DNA of 64,000 nucleotides from an uncultured Moraxella sp. (GTDB taxonomy: Bacteria; Pseudomonadota; Gammaproteobacteria; Pseudomonadales; Moraxellaceae): assembly GCF_945873075.1 (NCBI RefSeq), contig NZ_CAMCBS010000009.1, forward strand, positions 16,730 to 80,729, read 5' to 3'. The number at the start of each line of letters is the position of its first letter. The stretch's first letter is position 1. Position numbers and translations under genes: made by a program. The notes below the pieces were generated by a model that was given only the letters and a program-made list of their open reading frames with translations, ran no database searches and was not told the origin of the DNA. Below are positions 14,575 through 24,805 of the stretch, piece after piece.

Positions 14575-15843
14575 TTATTCACTCAGAATCTTGCAATACT
14601 CTAGCTGTCTTTGCATAATCACCTTGCCATGTCTGACGCTCAGCATCACCTTGGCTTGATTGGCAAGTGCATCATAGTCATCTTTGGCATTTAGGATAAT
14701 AAAGTTGGCAGGCTTACCAATTTCAATGCCATAATCATTGTGAACATTGAGTGTTTTAGCACCATTGACCGATACAAAATCCAAACATCTGGACAAATCT
14801 TTATAGCCTAGCATATGGCAAATATGCAGCCCTGCATCCAAAATTCTCATGATATTGCCATTGCCCACTGGATACCAAGGGTCACGGATTGAATCTTGGG
14901 CAAAGCATACATTCATTCCCGCTGCATCAATCTCAGGCACACGGGTCAAGCCACGGCGTTTTGGATAACCATCATATCGCCCTTGCAAATGAATACTCTC
15001 GGTCGGGCAACAAATGAAGTTGATTTTTGATTGCTTAAGCAGGCGAAACAACTTAAAGCAATAAGCATTGTCATATGAGCCCATAGCGGTCGTATGACTA
15101 GCTGTTGTTCGCTCGCCCATACCACGCTGCAACACTTCATCCGCCAACACTTCCAAAAATCTTGAGCTTGGGTCATCAGTCTCATCGCAGTGCACATCGA
15201 TGAGCTTGTCATATTTATCCGCCAAATCCACCAAGAATTTGACGGATGATACACCTTTATCACGAGTATATTCAAAATGCGGAATACCGCCGACGACATC
15301 AGCACCCATCTGCACCGCTTTTTCGAGCAAATGTCTGCCATTATCAAATGATTCAATGCCTTCTTGGGGAAATGCCACAATCTGAATATCCATCAAATCC
15401 TTAACTTCATCTTTGATTTCAAGCAATGCCTGCATACCAATCATGGCAGGGTCTGTGGTGTCAGCATGAGTACGAACATATTGGATACCGTGACTAGCAA
15501 GCATCTCAACCACTTGTCTGGCTCGGCGCTTGGTATCTTCAATTTGATCGGTTTGAGATTTTTTAACCCATGCTTTGCGCTGACCCCAACGCTCAATCCC
15601 TTCAAATAATGTACCTGTCATATTCCACTCAGGTTCACCCGCTGTCAGCACATAGTCCAAGTGGATATGCGGTTCAACCAGTGGTGTCATGAGTAGGTTT
15701 TCATCGGCATCAATAAGCTGTTCATTTGGCTCAAGAGCAAGCTTACTCTCTTGTGGCGTGATGGCGGTAAATCTGCCATGCTCATATTCAACACTAAACA
15801 GTTCTGTTTGCTGACGCAGTCGTGCATTAATAATTTTCATCAT
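14575..15843 (-). CDS. codA: Cytosine deaminase-like amidohydrolase
   Basis: Hydrolyses cytosine (or a related amino-azine) to uracil and ammonia in the cytoplasm. The 422-residue protein aligns along its whole length with E. coli CodA: EPHIHLD metal site, GTLFEGIERW, FPQEG, IDVHCDE with the catalytic Glu, TASHTTAM, NIHLQGR-like SIHLQGRYD, and DPWYP. The E. coli GHDD motif reads AQDS here: the catalytic Asp is kept, but the neighbouring His and second Asp are Gln and Ser, so substrate preference may differ. ATG 15843 has GGAG upstream, so it is preferred over the tracked start. It lies 31 bases after codB in an operon. Confidence 0.88.
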   Translation of the reverse strand: MMKIINARLRQQTELFSVEYEHGRFTAITPQESKLALEPNEQLIDADENLLMTPLVEPHIHLDYVLTAGEPEWNMTGTLFEGIERWGQRKAWVKKSQTDQIEDTKRRARQVVEMLASHGIQYVRTHADTTDPAMIGMQALLEIKDEVKDLMDIQIVAFPQEGIESFDNGRHLLEKAVQMGADVVGGIPHFEYTRDKGVSSVKFLVDLADKYDKLIDVHCDETDDPSSRFLEVLADEVLQRGMGERTTASHTTAMGSYDNAYCFKLFRLLKQSKINFICCPTESIHLQGRYDGYPKRRGLTRVPEIDAAGMNVCFAQDSIRDPWYPVGNGNIMRILDAGLHICHMLGYKDLSRCLDFVSVNGAKTLNVHNDYGIEIGKPANFIILNAKDDYDALANQAKVMLSVRHGKVIMQRQLEYCKILSE

Positions 15844-15874
15844 TGATTCTCCAATTCGAATTTCATTCATTACA

Positions 15875-17152
15875 TTAAGATGATTTTGCCAAAGTTAGGT
15901 TAGTGGATTTGTTTTTGTAAGCTTGCTGCACTTTTACACCCACACCATATACCACTACTGAAGTTACGATGCCTACAATCGGCGCAAACCAAGGACTAAA
16001 ATACGCCACTGCTGAACCGATCACATAAGCCGTCAAGCCAAGGTAATTGAAATTTGGTAATTTAGTCCACAGTTCAGGATATTGTCCACGATGCTTAATC
16101 CAAAAGTCTGCCATAATCACCCCGCCAATCGGTGGCATAAAAGTGCCAAGCAATACCAAAAATGGAATCAACATTTCATACATACCGCCAACTGCCAATA
16201 CAATACCCACAATCGCCGCCGCAAAAGTCATCAGCTTATGGCGATCTGAACGCACCAGATGGCATGCAGCTGCCGAGACATTGTAAATCGTTGGTCCTTG
16301 AATAGTGGCAAGGTTTAGGCATAACATTACAACTGCCGCAATGGATAAACCTTGCAAAATCAGCACTTCCACAATATCCGCCTGCTGATAAGCAATCGCC
16401 ATCCAAGCACCTGCTAGCACCATCGCACCATTACCCACCACAAAACTTACCAAGCATACCCAAATGGCAGTTTTGCCATTTTTGGCAGTGCGAGTCCAGT
16501 TGGTGATTTGAGTTGCACCCGATGCAAAAGTACCAAAAACAATGGTCAGCGCTTGAGCGACTGTTAGCTTATCCGTTGGCATGGCAGCAAACAGCCCATC
16601 AAAACCGCCCACATCTTTGGTGGCAGTCACAATTGACCATACCAAAATCACACTCATCACAGGGATGGATAATTTGGCAAGCATAGCAAGCCCTTTTGAA
16701 CCAACAATAGCCGTCACTGCAAACGCCAAGCCAAAAGCAATCATCAGCGGTATGGTCAGAGATTCGGACAAATCAAGCAGCTTTACCAATGAAATAGCAA
16801 TCGTCGCCGTACCCCACGCATACCAACCAAGCTCAGCAAAACCAAGCACCATATCAGACAGCTTTGAGCCAATATTACCAAAGCAAAACCGCCCCATCAG
16901 CACTGTATTTAGACCACTTTTGGCAGAAATATAACCCAAAGTTGCCGCATAACTAGCAAGTAAAAAATTACCCAATATTGCAATCCACAGGATATCAATA
17001 AAATCAAAAGCCACACCGATTTTACTGCCTGCAAACATCGTACCTGTAAAAAAAGTAAACCCAAAAATAACCAAAGTAATGGGCAAAAATCCCTTTCGAT
17101 GAGATTCAGGTGTTTTTTCAAGCCAACTTTCATCATGTTCAACTGCTGACAT
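15875..17152 (-). CDS. codB: Cytosine permease (NCS1 family)
   Basis: A 425-residue inner-membrane transporter that imports cytosine by cation symport, feeding the CodA deaminase encoded next. About twelve hydrophobic segments can be seen, with the NCS1-like N-terminal part (GFTFFTGTMFAGSKIGVAFDF) and glycine-rich helix breaks (GRFCFGNIGSKLSDM). It is the first gene of codBA; the leader lies in the AT-rich gap before 17494. Length matches the family (about 420). Confidence 0.9.
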   Translation of the reverse strand: MSAVEHDESWLEKTPESHRKGFLPITLVIFGFTFFTGTMFAGSKIGVAFDFIDILWIAILGNFLLASYAATLGYISAKSGLNTVLMGRFCFGNIGSKLSDMVLGFAELGWYAWGTATIAISLVKLLDLSESLTIPLMIAFGLAFAVTAIVGSKGLAMLAKLSIPVMSVILVWSIVTATKDVGGFDGLFAAMPTDKLTVAQALTIVFGTFASGATQITNWTRTAKNGKTAIWVCLVSFVVGNGAMVLAGAWMAIAYQQADIVEVLILQGLSIAAVVMLCLNLATIQGPTIYNVSAAACHLVRSDRHKLMTFAAAIVGIVLAVGGMYEMLIPFLVLLGTFMPPIGGVIMADFWIKHRGQYPELWTKLPNFNYLGLTAYVIGSAVAYFSPWFAPIVGIVTSVVVYGVGVKVQQAYKNKSTNLTLAKSS

Positions 17153-17493
17153 TATTCATTCTCCGCATAATATCAAAATCATGAATTTGATTTATGATAA
17201 AATTTATAACAATGTTGAGACTTGATAGCGCTATCTTCTGGTGATTTGAATTATATATCTACAGGTAATTCAGTGTAAAATAGTTTAATTTTGTGAATTT
17301 GATATTATTTATCAGTTTTTATTATGATATGATAAGTTAATAATATTAATATTATTTATATGATATACGAATAAACTAATAATATTATATGATTATTAAA
17401 AGACTCGGCTTGCTTCATACAATCCCTAACAGACGCGCAAACTCATCTTGTGGTACAATAAATTCTTTGAAAAATTCTATCTTTTTTGACACC
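17153..17493. other. AT-rich divergent intergenic region codB / DedA gene
   Basis: 341 bases with no gene. The centre (about 17290-17390) is almost pure A/T with repeated TAATATTA. An extended -10 (TGTGGTACAAT) at about 17451-17459 could drive the DedA gene. No clear riboswitch pattern was found for codBA. Confidence 0.5.
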
Positions 17494-18114
17494 ATGATGA
17501 ATCAATTAAGCGACTGGGTGCTACTGACGATGGATAAGCTTGGCTTATTTGGCGTAGCGCTGATGATGTTTTTGGAAAACGTGTTTCCGCCGATACCGTC
17601 CGAGCTGATTATGCCAGCAGCAGGGTTTGCGGCGGCGATGGGTCGCATGGAGCTGTTTTTGGTGATTATCGCAGGGACGATAGGCTCGGTGCTTGGGGCG
17701 TTGCCACTATACTATCTGGGCACGGTCTTTGACGAACAGCGACTATATACATTGACCGAAAAATACGGCAAATATCTACTGCTCAAGCCTGATGACATCA
17801 TCAATGCTCAAGCCTGGTTTGCCAAATATGGCAAATCGGTGATATTCTTTGGGCGGATGATACCTGCCATTCGCTCGCTGATTTCCATTCCTGCTGGGAT
17901 GGCTCGGATGCCGATGTTGCCATTTTTGACTTTGACTGCATTGGGCTCGGCGATTTGGACGACGATTTTGGCGTATGCAGGCTTTGTTCTTGGTGTCAAT
18001 TATCAAGAAGTCGCTGATTTTATCGCACCGATTAGCAGCGCTGTTGGCTGGACGGTAGGTGTGATTGTGCTGTTTGTGGTATTAATCCGATTAAAAAGTT
18101 TTTTGAGAAAATAA
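17494..18114 (+). CDS. DedA/SNARE-associated family membrane protein
   Basis: A 206-residue DedA-family protein of the inner membrane. The family is implicated in membrane lipid scrambling or proton-motive-force homeostasis. The N-terminal FLENVFPPIPSELIMPAAGF motif is diagnostic, followed by YLGTVF, FFGRMIPAIRSLISIPAGM with the conserved Arg residues, and a C-terminal membrane span ending KSFLRK. The tracked start 35 codons earlier lies in the leader, and ATG 17494 opens the usual N-terminus. The stop abuts the start of the next gene, so the two are coupled. Confidence 0.88.
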   Translation: MMNQLSDWVLLTMDKLGLFGVALMMFLENVFPPIPSELIMPAAGFAAAMGRMELFLVIIAGTIGSVLGALPLYYLGTVFDEQRLYTLTEKYGKYLLLKPDDIINAQAWFAKYGKSVIFFGRMIPAIRSLISIPAGMARMPMLPFLTLTALGSAIWTTILAYAGFVLGVNYQEVADFIAPISSAVGWTVGVIVLFVVLIRLKSFLRK

Positions 18115-18939
18115 ATGAACCAAGCTGCCCAACTTCCCCACACACCCCGCCCAAAGATTGTCTTTTTTGACATCGATGACACCTTGTACATCAAAGATAC
18201 CAACCATGTGCCGCCATCTGTCGCCCCTGCCCTAAAAGCACTCAAAGCCACAGGCACACTCATCGCCATCGCATCAGGTCGCAGTCTAGGGGTGATACCG
18301 CCCGTGGTACGCACGCTGATTGATGATGTTGGCATTGAGCTACTACTGACCATCAATGGCGGGTATAATCTATGGCAAGGCAAGCCTTTTCTTGATTTCC
18401 CCTTAGCCACGGACAAGGTGCGTACCATCATTCAGACGCTCGATGCTGACGGTATCGGGCACGCCTGCATGACGCATGACACCATCTATGCGATGCGTGA
18501 TACGCCAAATCTGCGTACGGCATTGGCATCACTGCACATTCCTTATCGGTTTGTGTCGCATGATGATTTTGATGACACCCAAGCGGTGTATCAGATTTTG
18601 GCGTTTTATGCCGATGGCAAATACACGCCTGCACTGCCACCACAGACCAAGACAGTACGCTGGCATCAGGTTGCTGTCGATGTGCTTGATAGTGATGGTT
18701 CAAAGGCTCGTGCCATCGCACGAGTGCTTGATAAGCTTGGTATTGATGCCAAAGATGCCTGCGCATTTGGCGATGGGCTCAATGATGTTGAGATGCATAA
18801 GCTGGTCGGCACAGCGATTGCGATGGGTAATGCCCATGATGAGCTCAAACGCCACGCCGATATCGTCTGCCTACGCCATGATGAAGATGGCATCGCCAAG
18901 ATTTTGGGCAAGCTTGGCTGGATTGATGCTATTTTATAA
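18115..18939 (+). CDS. HAD-superfamily (Cof-type) phosphatase
   Basis: A 274-residue cytoplasmic hydrolase of the Cof/IIB class. Motif I is FFDIDDTLY (nucleophile and acid Asp), motif II is IASGR, and motif IV is AFGDGLNDVEM. The C2-type cap lies between residues about 85 and 190. Substrates in this group are sugar phosphates, nucleotides or PLP; this one cannot be told. It starts immediately after the DedA stop. Confidence 0.88.
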   Translation: MNQAAQLPHTPRPKIVFFDIDDTLYIKDTNHVPPSVAPALKALKATGTLIAIASGRSLGVIPPVVRTLIDDVGIELLLTINGGYNLWQGKPFLDFPLATDKVRTIIQTLDADGIGHACMTHDTIYAMRDTPNLRTALASLHIPYRFVSHDDFDDTQAVYQILAFYADGKYTPALPPQTKTVRWHQVAVDVLDSDGSKARAIARVLDKLGIDAKDACAFGDGLNDVEMHKLVGTAIAMGNAHDELKRHADIVCLRHDEDGIAKILGKLGWIDAIL

Positions 18940-19118
18940 ATAAGCTTATTAAGAGAATTGTAAAAATTAGCATCTGCCATTAGGCTAGTTTGAATGAATG
19001 TTTAAGAAATTTGCCACAAAATTTGACAATATCATCACGCCCAATTTGCTATCATCACCCACAGTGCAATCCGCCTTCTAAGCCATATTTCAAGCCACTT
19101 TCCAAGCCGTCTTTAGCT

Positions 19119-19949
19119 ATGCCAAAATCCATCATCCTACTACTGAGTATCCTTGCCCTGACAGGCTGTGCGACCACGCCATATTATCCCATTGACCGCA
19201 CGACTTATCATGCCATCGGACAATCCGAACGCATCGAATACATTATCCTACACTATACCGCCGAAGATTATGATGGCTCGGTCAATGTCCTAACCCAAGG
19301 GCGGGTCAGTAGCCACTATCTCATCCCTGATGGCGATGATGATAAGATATATCAACTGGTGGCTGATGATAAGCGAGCATGGCACGCAGGTGTCAGTAGC
19401 TTTGGTGGCAAATCATCACTCAATGACATCTCGCTGGGTATCGAAATCGTCAGTGATGGCATCACAGGCAACTATACAGGCTATCGCCCTTATGATGGCT
19501 ATGTCGATTATACACCCAAACAAATCGCCCAAACCGCCCAATTACTCAAAGAACTCAGTGTCAAATACGCCATTGACCCCACACGTATTCTTGGGCATTC
19601 TGACATCGCCCCGAACCGCAAAATCGACCCCGGCGCCAAATTCCCTTGGGAGTATCTATATCGCCATCATGGTATCGGCGCATGGTATGATGAAGCCGAC
19701 AAGCAGGCGTTTTTGGCGATGATGGATGGCGAAACGGATTTTAATCAGCCCGAGATGATTACGCAAATCAAATCGGCATTGCGTCGTTATGGCTACACCG
19801 TCAATGACACCGCCGAATGGGATAGACCGAGCCAAAATGTCATCTATGCCTTTCAGCTACACTTTCGCCCAAAACAGCCCACAGGCCTGATGGATGCTGA
19901 GACTTGGGCAATTTTACAAGCCTTGAACAAAAAATATCGCCCAAGCTGA
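19119..19949 (+). CDS. amiD: Outer-membrane lipoprotein N-acetylmuramoyl-L-alanine amidase
   Basis: Cleaves the amide bond between MurNAc and the stem peptide, probably on cell-wall turnover products. ATG 19119 opens a lipoprotein signal (ILALTGC lipobox), so the tracked start 43 codons earlier is rejected. The amidase_2 domain has zinc ligands in LHYTAEDYDGS, the WHAG segment and LGHSDIAPNRKIDPG. A C-terminal peptidoglycan-binding-like domain (RRYGYTV, AFQLHFRP) ends the 276-residue protein, as in E. coli AmiD. An 8-bp inverted repeat (AATATCGC / GCGATATT) overlaps the stop. Confidence 0.9.
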   Translation: MPKSIILLLSILALTGCATTPYYPIDRTTYHAIGQSERIEYIILHYTAEDYDGSVNVLTQGRVSSHYLIPDGDDDKIYQLVADDKRAWHAGVSSFGGKSSLNDISLGIEIVSDGITGNYTGYRPYDGYVDYTPKQIAQTAQLLKELSVKYAIDPTRILGHSDIAPNRKIDPGAKFPWEYLYRHHGIGAWYDEADKQAFLAMMDGETDFNQPEMITQIKSALRRYGYTVNDTAEWDRPSQNVIYAFQLHFRPKQPTGLMDAETWAILQALNKKYRPS

Positions 19950-19986
19950 CTTGAGCGATATTAATCATATCAATCATATCAATCAC

Positions 19987-20940
19987 TTAGCTACGCTGAT
20001 GAATCAATGCCAACGCATGATCAAGTAGTCCAAAGATGGTGCGGTGCTTGTCGCTGTCATCATCAAGCGTTGGGTTGAACTCAGTGATTTCAAACAATTT
20101 GACATTATCCAACATCAACACACGATCAAAAATCCGTCTGACTTCATCAGCTTGATAGCCATCAGGCTCAGGCGTACCTGTGGCAGGAATCAGCGTATCA
20201 TCGAGTGCATCGACATCAAAACTGACATAAACCGCATCTAGTCCTGCAAGCTTGTCAATCATCGCATCCAATATCACATCCAGTGATTGGCGATCGCCGC
20301 CGGCAATCGGCGTGCCTTTGGCAGAATAAGCAAACATCTGATGCTCTGTAATCAAATGCGCTTCAGGTGGCTCAAAGCTACGCAATCCCAAAAAGAACAC
20401 ATCGCTTGGCAAGATACCATCATGGCTTGAGAGTGATTTCAGCTTATGCCAATAATCTGCCGCCGTCTCATCAAGCGTGTTGATTTGGCAATCGACGTTA
20501 TCGAGTCTCAATGCTGTCGCTAGTGGCATCCCGTGCATATTGCCCGATGGCGTGGTCAATGCCGAATGTAAATCAGCGTGCGCATCAATCCATACCACGC
20601 CGATACGCTGATCACGATGATGATTCATAAACGCTGCCAAATTGCCAATGGCATTAGAATGATCACCGCTGATGATGACGGGAAAAGATTGACCATCCAT
20701 CTGCTGTAGGCGCTCACCCACCTGCGGCACGAGCGTCTGTTCAAAAAACGGCAACAGAGTTTCGATATATTTCGCCGATGGATGAGCAGGCGCAAGCTTA
20801 TCATGCTTGGCATAAATCTTGTGTACAGGCGCACTCGGATAATGCATTTCACAATGCTCGGATAACATCGCCACGCCATGCGTCGTGCCGTGTTTGCCTG
20901 CGCCAATGTCAGAATAAATTTCAATAAACTCAATCGTCAT
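19987..20940 (-). CDS. Arginase-family ureohydrolase
   Basis: A 317-residue binuclear manganese hydrolase, most like bacterial arginase (arginine to ornithine plus urea); agmatinase or formimidoylglutamase activity cannot be excluded. Metal motifs are all visible: SGDHSNAIG, IDAHADLH, SFDVDALDD, and EFNP near the C-terminus. It stands alone, converging with amiD, so context does not define the substrate. Confidence 0.85.
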   Translation of the reverse strand: MTIEFIEIYSDIGAGKHGTTHGVAMLSEHCEMHYPSAPVHKIYAKHDKLAPAHPSAKYIETLLPFFEQTLVPQVGERLQQMDGQSFPVIISGDHSNAIGNLAAFMNHHRDQRIGVVWIDAHADLHSALTTPSGNMHGMPLATALRLDNVDCQINTLDETAADYWHKLKSLSSHDGILPSDVFFLGLRSFEPPEAHLITEHQMFAYSAKGTPIAGGDRQSLDVILDAMIDKLAGLDAVYVSFDVDALDDTLIPATGTPEPDGYQADEVRRIFDRVLMLDNVKLFEITEFNPTLDDDSDKHRTIFGLLDHALALIHQRS

Positions 20941-21117
20941 GCAAATGTGTCCCTATTTGTCCGTTCGATGGGTGAGTTGAATAGACAAGTTAGTATAGCA
21001 CCGAACGCCATCACGATTTGCAAAAAATCCCAATGGCTTATTCGGTGTTTGTCATAAATTTGCATGATAAGTATGTCAATATCGCATCACATTGTCATAC
21101 TTCATGTGATATACGCA

Positions 21118-22191
21118 TTAAGCGGTATAATTGGTCGGATCTTTGGTGTCACAAGGGGTGGTAACTTCAGCAAAAAACGCCGCCTGTACCGATGCTTTGG
21201 CGTGTGCCCAATACGCAAACTGCTGACAAGTCGTCTCAAGATCGCCAAGCCATGTAGGGATATTGCCTTTCATCCGCCCAAAACGCTGATGCGGTAGCGT
21301 CTGCATCTGCTTGGCAGTCTCGATGGCAAGTAGCGCACCTGCTCGATCATTGCACACGAGCGCCATATCACAGCCAGCATCAATCGCCGCCCGCACGCGA
21401 GCATCCACCCCGCCTGCAACATGAGCAGCTTTCATGTTAAGATCATCCGAAAATAGCACCCCATCAAAGCCAAGCTTCTCACGGATAATCTCATGAATCC
21501 ACACGCTTGAGAACCCCGCAGGCTTATCATCCACTTGACTAAAAATCACGTGCGCCGGCATCAAAGCATCAAGCTTATCCAGTGTTTTGACAAAGGTTTG
21601 GGTATCAAAATTAAAAATCTCATCAAAACTGCGCTCATCAATGGCATCCGCCACATGAGAATCAGGCGCAATCGAGCCATGCCCCGGGAAATGCTTGCCC
21701 GTCGTCGCCATGCCAGCATCTTTCATCCCATCCATAAAGCGTGCCGACAGTGCCACGATCGCATCAGGCTTGGCATGAAACGCACGATCACCAATCACTA
21801 GGCTGACTCCATTAATATCAAGTACAGGCGCAAAGCTAAAATCCACACCCACCGCCAGCACTTCTGCCGCCATCAGATAGCCACAGTCATAAGCAAGCTG
21901 ACACGCCTTATCAGCATCGATGTCATACAGCTCGCCCAGTCGCCCCATCGCAGGCAATGGCGAAAAGCCTGTGCGAAACCGTGCCACACGGCCGCCTTCT
22001 TGGTCCACCGCAATCAGCACATCAGGATTGGCGGCACGCATCGCATCGGTCAAGGCACGCACCTGCTCAGGGCTTTCGACATTGCGTGCAAATAAAATCA
22101 TCCCGCCCACTTCAGGATTGGCAAGTAATGCCACATCGCTGTCATCGAGCACCTTGCCTGCCACATCCGCCATGATAATGCCTGTTGCCAT
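21118..22191 (-). CDS. nagZ: Beta-N-acetylhexosaminidase (cell-wall recycling)
   Basis: Removes GlcNAc from GlcNAc-anhydroMurNAc peptides in the cytoplasm, giving the muropeptides that signal beta-lactamase induction in some bacteria. This GH3 protein has the NagZ motifs VDQEGGRVARF, KHFPGHG (with the catalytic His-containing loop nearby, GSIAPDSH) and FSDDLNM with the nucleophilic Asp. ATG 22191 with AAGG upstream is preferred to the tracked TTG. The length of 357 is slightly above the usual ~340. The 303-base gap to prc contains no gene. Confidence 0.93.
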   Translation of the reverse strand: MATGIIMADVAGKVLDDSDVALLANPEVGGMILFARNVESPEQVRALTDAMRAANPDVLIAVDQEGGRVARFRTGFSPLPAMGRLGELYDIDADKACQLAYDCGYLMAAEVLAVGVDFSFAPVLDINGVSLVIGDRAFHAKPDAIVALSARFMDGMKDAGMATTGKHFPGHGSIAPDSHVADAIDERSFDEIFNFDTQTFVKTLDKLDALMPAHVIFSQVDDKPAGFSSVWIHEIIREKLGFDGVLFSDDLNMKAAHVAGGVDARVRAAIDAGCDMALVCNDRAGALLAIETAKQMQTLPHQRFGRMKGNIPTWLGDLETTCQQFAYWAHAKASVQAAFFAEVTTPCDTKDPTNYTA

Positions 22192-22512
22192 AGTTTTCGC
22201 CTTATTCAAGTGATTTTGTTGGATAAATAGCTTATTATGCCATGAATTGCCAAGATTTTTTAGTGCTGATTTGTTGCCGAATCATCCGTGATGGCGATTT
22301 TCCACTACTTACCAGCTTGCCTTAGCTAATGACTTATGACACTTTGGCTTGTCATCATGCCTTGCTTAATTCTTGCAAAAATCACCAAAACTTGCCCAAG
22401 TGTAACCCACCACCCAATTCCATCTACAAAAACTCTCATGAATGCAAAAAATATTTGGGAAAATTGTGCTAATATAGACAGACCCATTGATAACAATAGT
22501 TAGGATAATCTT

Positions 22513-24693
22513 ATGTCAAAACGCCAATATTTGCTTTCAGGCATCGCCACTGCGGTTGCAGGCGTTATTTTTGCCCAAAGTTATGTGACAGTTGCCAGCG
22601 CCGCTGACCAAGCCGCCTTTGAGCCGACACCAGCTCAGCGCATCACCGCGCGCCAAGTTGCCCTACTGCTCGACCGTGCGCACTATGTCGATGCTCGCAT
22701 GGATGCACAGATGAGCCAGAAGATTTTGGCAATGTATTTTGATAAGCTTGATCCAAGCCGTACGCTATTTTTGCAGTCCGACATTGACGAATTTACCGCC
22801 AAATATGGCAATAACTACGCTCAGCGTCTGTTGCGTGGCGATTTGAGCGCAGGCATTGAGATTTTTGAGCGTTATCGCACTCGCTCAAATGAGTATTATG
22901 ACTTTGCCAAAGCATTTTTGGCAAAACCCGTCAATCTCAACACCGATCAAAGCATCGTCATCGATCGTGAAGATGCGCCACGCTTTACCAGCACCGCCGA
23001 ACAGCGCACTTATTGGCAAAATCAGCTGACCTATTCACTCATCAATTTGACCATCAGCCAAGAAGATGACAAGGCAAAAGACCAAGCATTTTTGAATAAT
23101 CCTGATCTGTCTCGTGGTCAAGATTTGGTCAAGGCAGAATCTCGCACGCCAACTGAGATTCTGCAAAATCGCCTAAACCGCCAACAAGAACAATTAGCTC
23201 GCCTAAAAAATGATGAAATCATGGAATACATCCTTGATTCGGCGACGCTGACTTATGATCCGCACAGTAACTACTTTGCCCCTGTGCAAGCGCAAGATAT
23301 GCAGATCCAAAGCAGCCTACAGCTTGAAGGTATTGGCGTCTCTATCCGTCCCGACCGCAAAAATCCTGACTACATCCGCATCATCAGCCTAGTCGATGGT
23401 GGCCCTGCTGCCAAGTCAGGACAGGTGCGTGCCAATGATTTGATCATCGGCGTCGCCCAAGATGGTGAGCCGATGGTCGATACGGTCGGCTATACCACTC
23501 GTGAGATCGTCGCGCTGATTCGTGGTAAGCGTGGCACGAATGTCACCGTCAAGGTCAAACAGCCTAACACGCCCGATTCACAAGCTCGCACCGTGACGCT
23601 CACCCGTGATGTCATTCAACAAGAAGAGTCGGGCGTACAGCACCGAGTGATCGAGATACCATATGAAGGCGGCACCAAGCGTGTGGGCGTGCTTGAGATT
23701 CCATCATTTTATCTGAATTTCCAAGCTCGCCGAGAAGGGCTGGATGCCAGCCAATATCGCAGCGTCAGCAATGACACCGAAAAAGCCCTAAAAGACCTCA
23801 CCGCCCAAGGCATCGATGGCCTGGTGGTGGATTTGCGTAACAACCCGGGCGGCTCGCTCGATGAAGTGGCAAAGATGCTTGGCTTTTTTGTCAAAGAAGG
23901 CCCGCTTGTACAGATCCGTGACAACCGTGGCAATGTCCGAGTGTATCGTGATGGCGATGGTGGCAAGCAGCTGTATAATGGCGATATGGCGGTGCTTGTC
24001 AATCTTGGTTCGGCATCTGCCAGTGAGATTTTTGCTGCCGCTATCCAAGATTATGGACTCGGACTTATCGTCGGTAGTACCACCACAGGCAAAGGCTCAG
24101 CCCAAGCACAGCGTGATGATCTAGCGCTTGGTTCAATGACCATCACCCAAAACAAATTCTACCGTATCAATGGTGGCAGTACGCAGAACAAAGGCGTCGT
24201 CCCTGATGTCGAGCTTGTCAATATCTATCAAGGCGTAGAATTTGGCGAACGAGAATACAAGAATCCACTGCCTTGGGATACCATCGACTCGACCAACTAT
24301 GTCGCAGCCGGCAAATATTCTAAGGCGCTGATTGACACACTTCAAGCACAGTCAAAGGCTCGCCAAGCCAAAGATCCGCAGTTTGTTTTCTTAAATAAAC
24401 TCAATGACATTCGTGCGCTTGATGATGACAAAAAACCTGCCGAAGTAAGCCTGGATAAACGCCGCGCCAAGCTAACTTCGATCGAAAATCAGACCTTGGC
24501 GGCCGAAAATACTCGCCGTCAAGCCACTGGCGAAGCACCTTATACTGATTGGTCCACTTATCAAGCCAGTCTTGATGCCATCAGTGAAGAGCGTGGTGCA
24601 ATGAAAGAAAATGAACGCCCTAAGCTGCCCGAGAGCGAAGCCTATGTGCTTGAAACTGCTCGCTTGATGTTTGATGCCAAAAAAGCACAATAA
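22513..24693 (+). CDS. prc: Tail-specific periplasmic protease Prc
   Basis: A 726-residue S41 protease that degrades periplasmic proteins from the C-terminus and trims cell-wall hydrolases or lipoproteins. The signal peptide (ending ASAADQ) is followed by an N-terminal helical domain, a PDZ domain (about residues 255-340, GIGVSIRPDRKN), and the catalytic domain with GSASASEIF (Ser) and TTGKGSAQ (Lys). The C-terminal DUF3340-type helical region is present. The length is near E. coli Prc (682). It is monocistronic, ending at a strong terminator. Confidence 0.95.
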   Translation: MSKRQYLLSGIATAVAGVIFAQSYVTVASAADQAAFEPTPAQRITARQVALLLDRAHYVDARMDAQMSQKILAMYFDKLDPSRTLFLQSDIDEFTAKYGNNYAQRLLRGDLSAGIEIFERYRTRSNEYYDFAKAFLAKPVNLNTDQSIVIDREDAPRFTSTAEQRTYWQNQLTYSLINLTISQEDDKAKDQAFLNNPDLSRGQDLVKAESRTPTEILQNRLNRQQEQLARLKNDEIMEYILDSATLTYDPHSNYFAPVQAQDMQIQSSLQLEGIGVSIRPDRKNPDYIRIISLVDGGPAAKSGQVRANDLIIGVAQDGEPMVDTVGYTTREIVALIRGKRGTNVTVKVKQPNTPDSQARTVTLTRDVIQQEESGVQHRVIEIPYEGGTKRVGVLEIPSFYLNFQARREGLDASQYRSVSNDTEKALKDLTAQGIDGLVVDLRNNPGGSLDEVAKMLGFFVKEGPLVQIRDNRGNVRVYRDGDGGKQLYNGDMAVLVNLGSASASEIFAAAIQDYGLGLIVGSTTTGKGSAQAQRDDLALGSMTITQNKFYRINGGSTQNKGVVPDVELVNIYQGVEFGEREYKNPLPWDTIDSTNYVAAGKYSKALIDTLQAQSKARQAKDPQFVFLNKLNDIRALDDDKKPAEVSLDKRRAKLTSIENQTLAAENTRRQATGEAPYTDWSTYQASLDAISEERGAMKENERPKLPESEAYVLETARLMFDAKKAQ

Positions 24694-24716
24694 CACAGCA
24701 CGCCGATAGCAGACAA

Positions 24717-24752
24717 CAAAGCCACGATATTTATACATATCGTGGCTTTTGT
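24717..24752 (+). terminator. Terminator between prc and gor
   Basis: CAAAGCCACGATA pairs with TATCGTGGCTTTTG, and T-rich tails follow. It can act on both strands. Confidence 0.85.
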
Positions 24753-24805
24753 TTATTGTCGTGCTTGTTATCGTATTTGATATCAGCAGTCTTAACAGCG
24801 GACAA

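Noticed and set aside
17153-17493. Purine riboswitch upstream of codBA
   Set aside because: The conserved core patterns of purine riboswitches could not be found on either strand.
19934-19963. Inverted repeat AATATCGC/GCGATATT at the amiD end as terminator
   Set aside because: No T-run on either strand and the stem overlaps the coding end; noted only in the gene entry.
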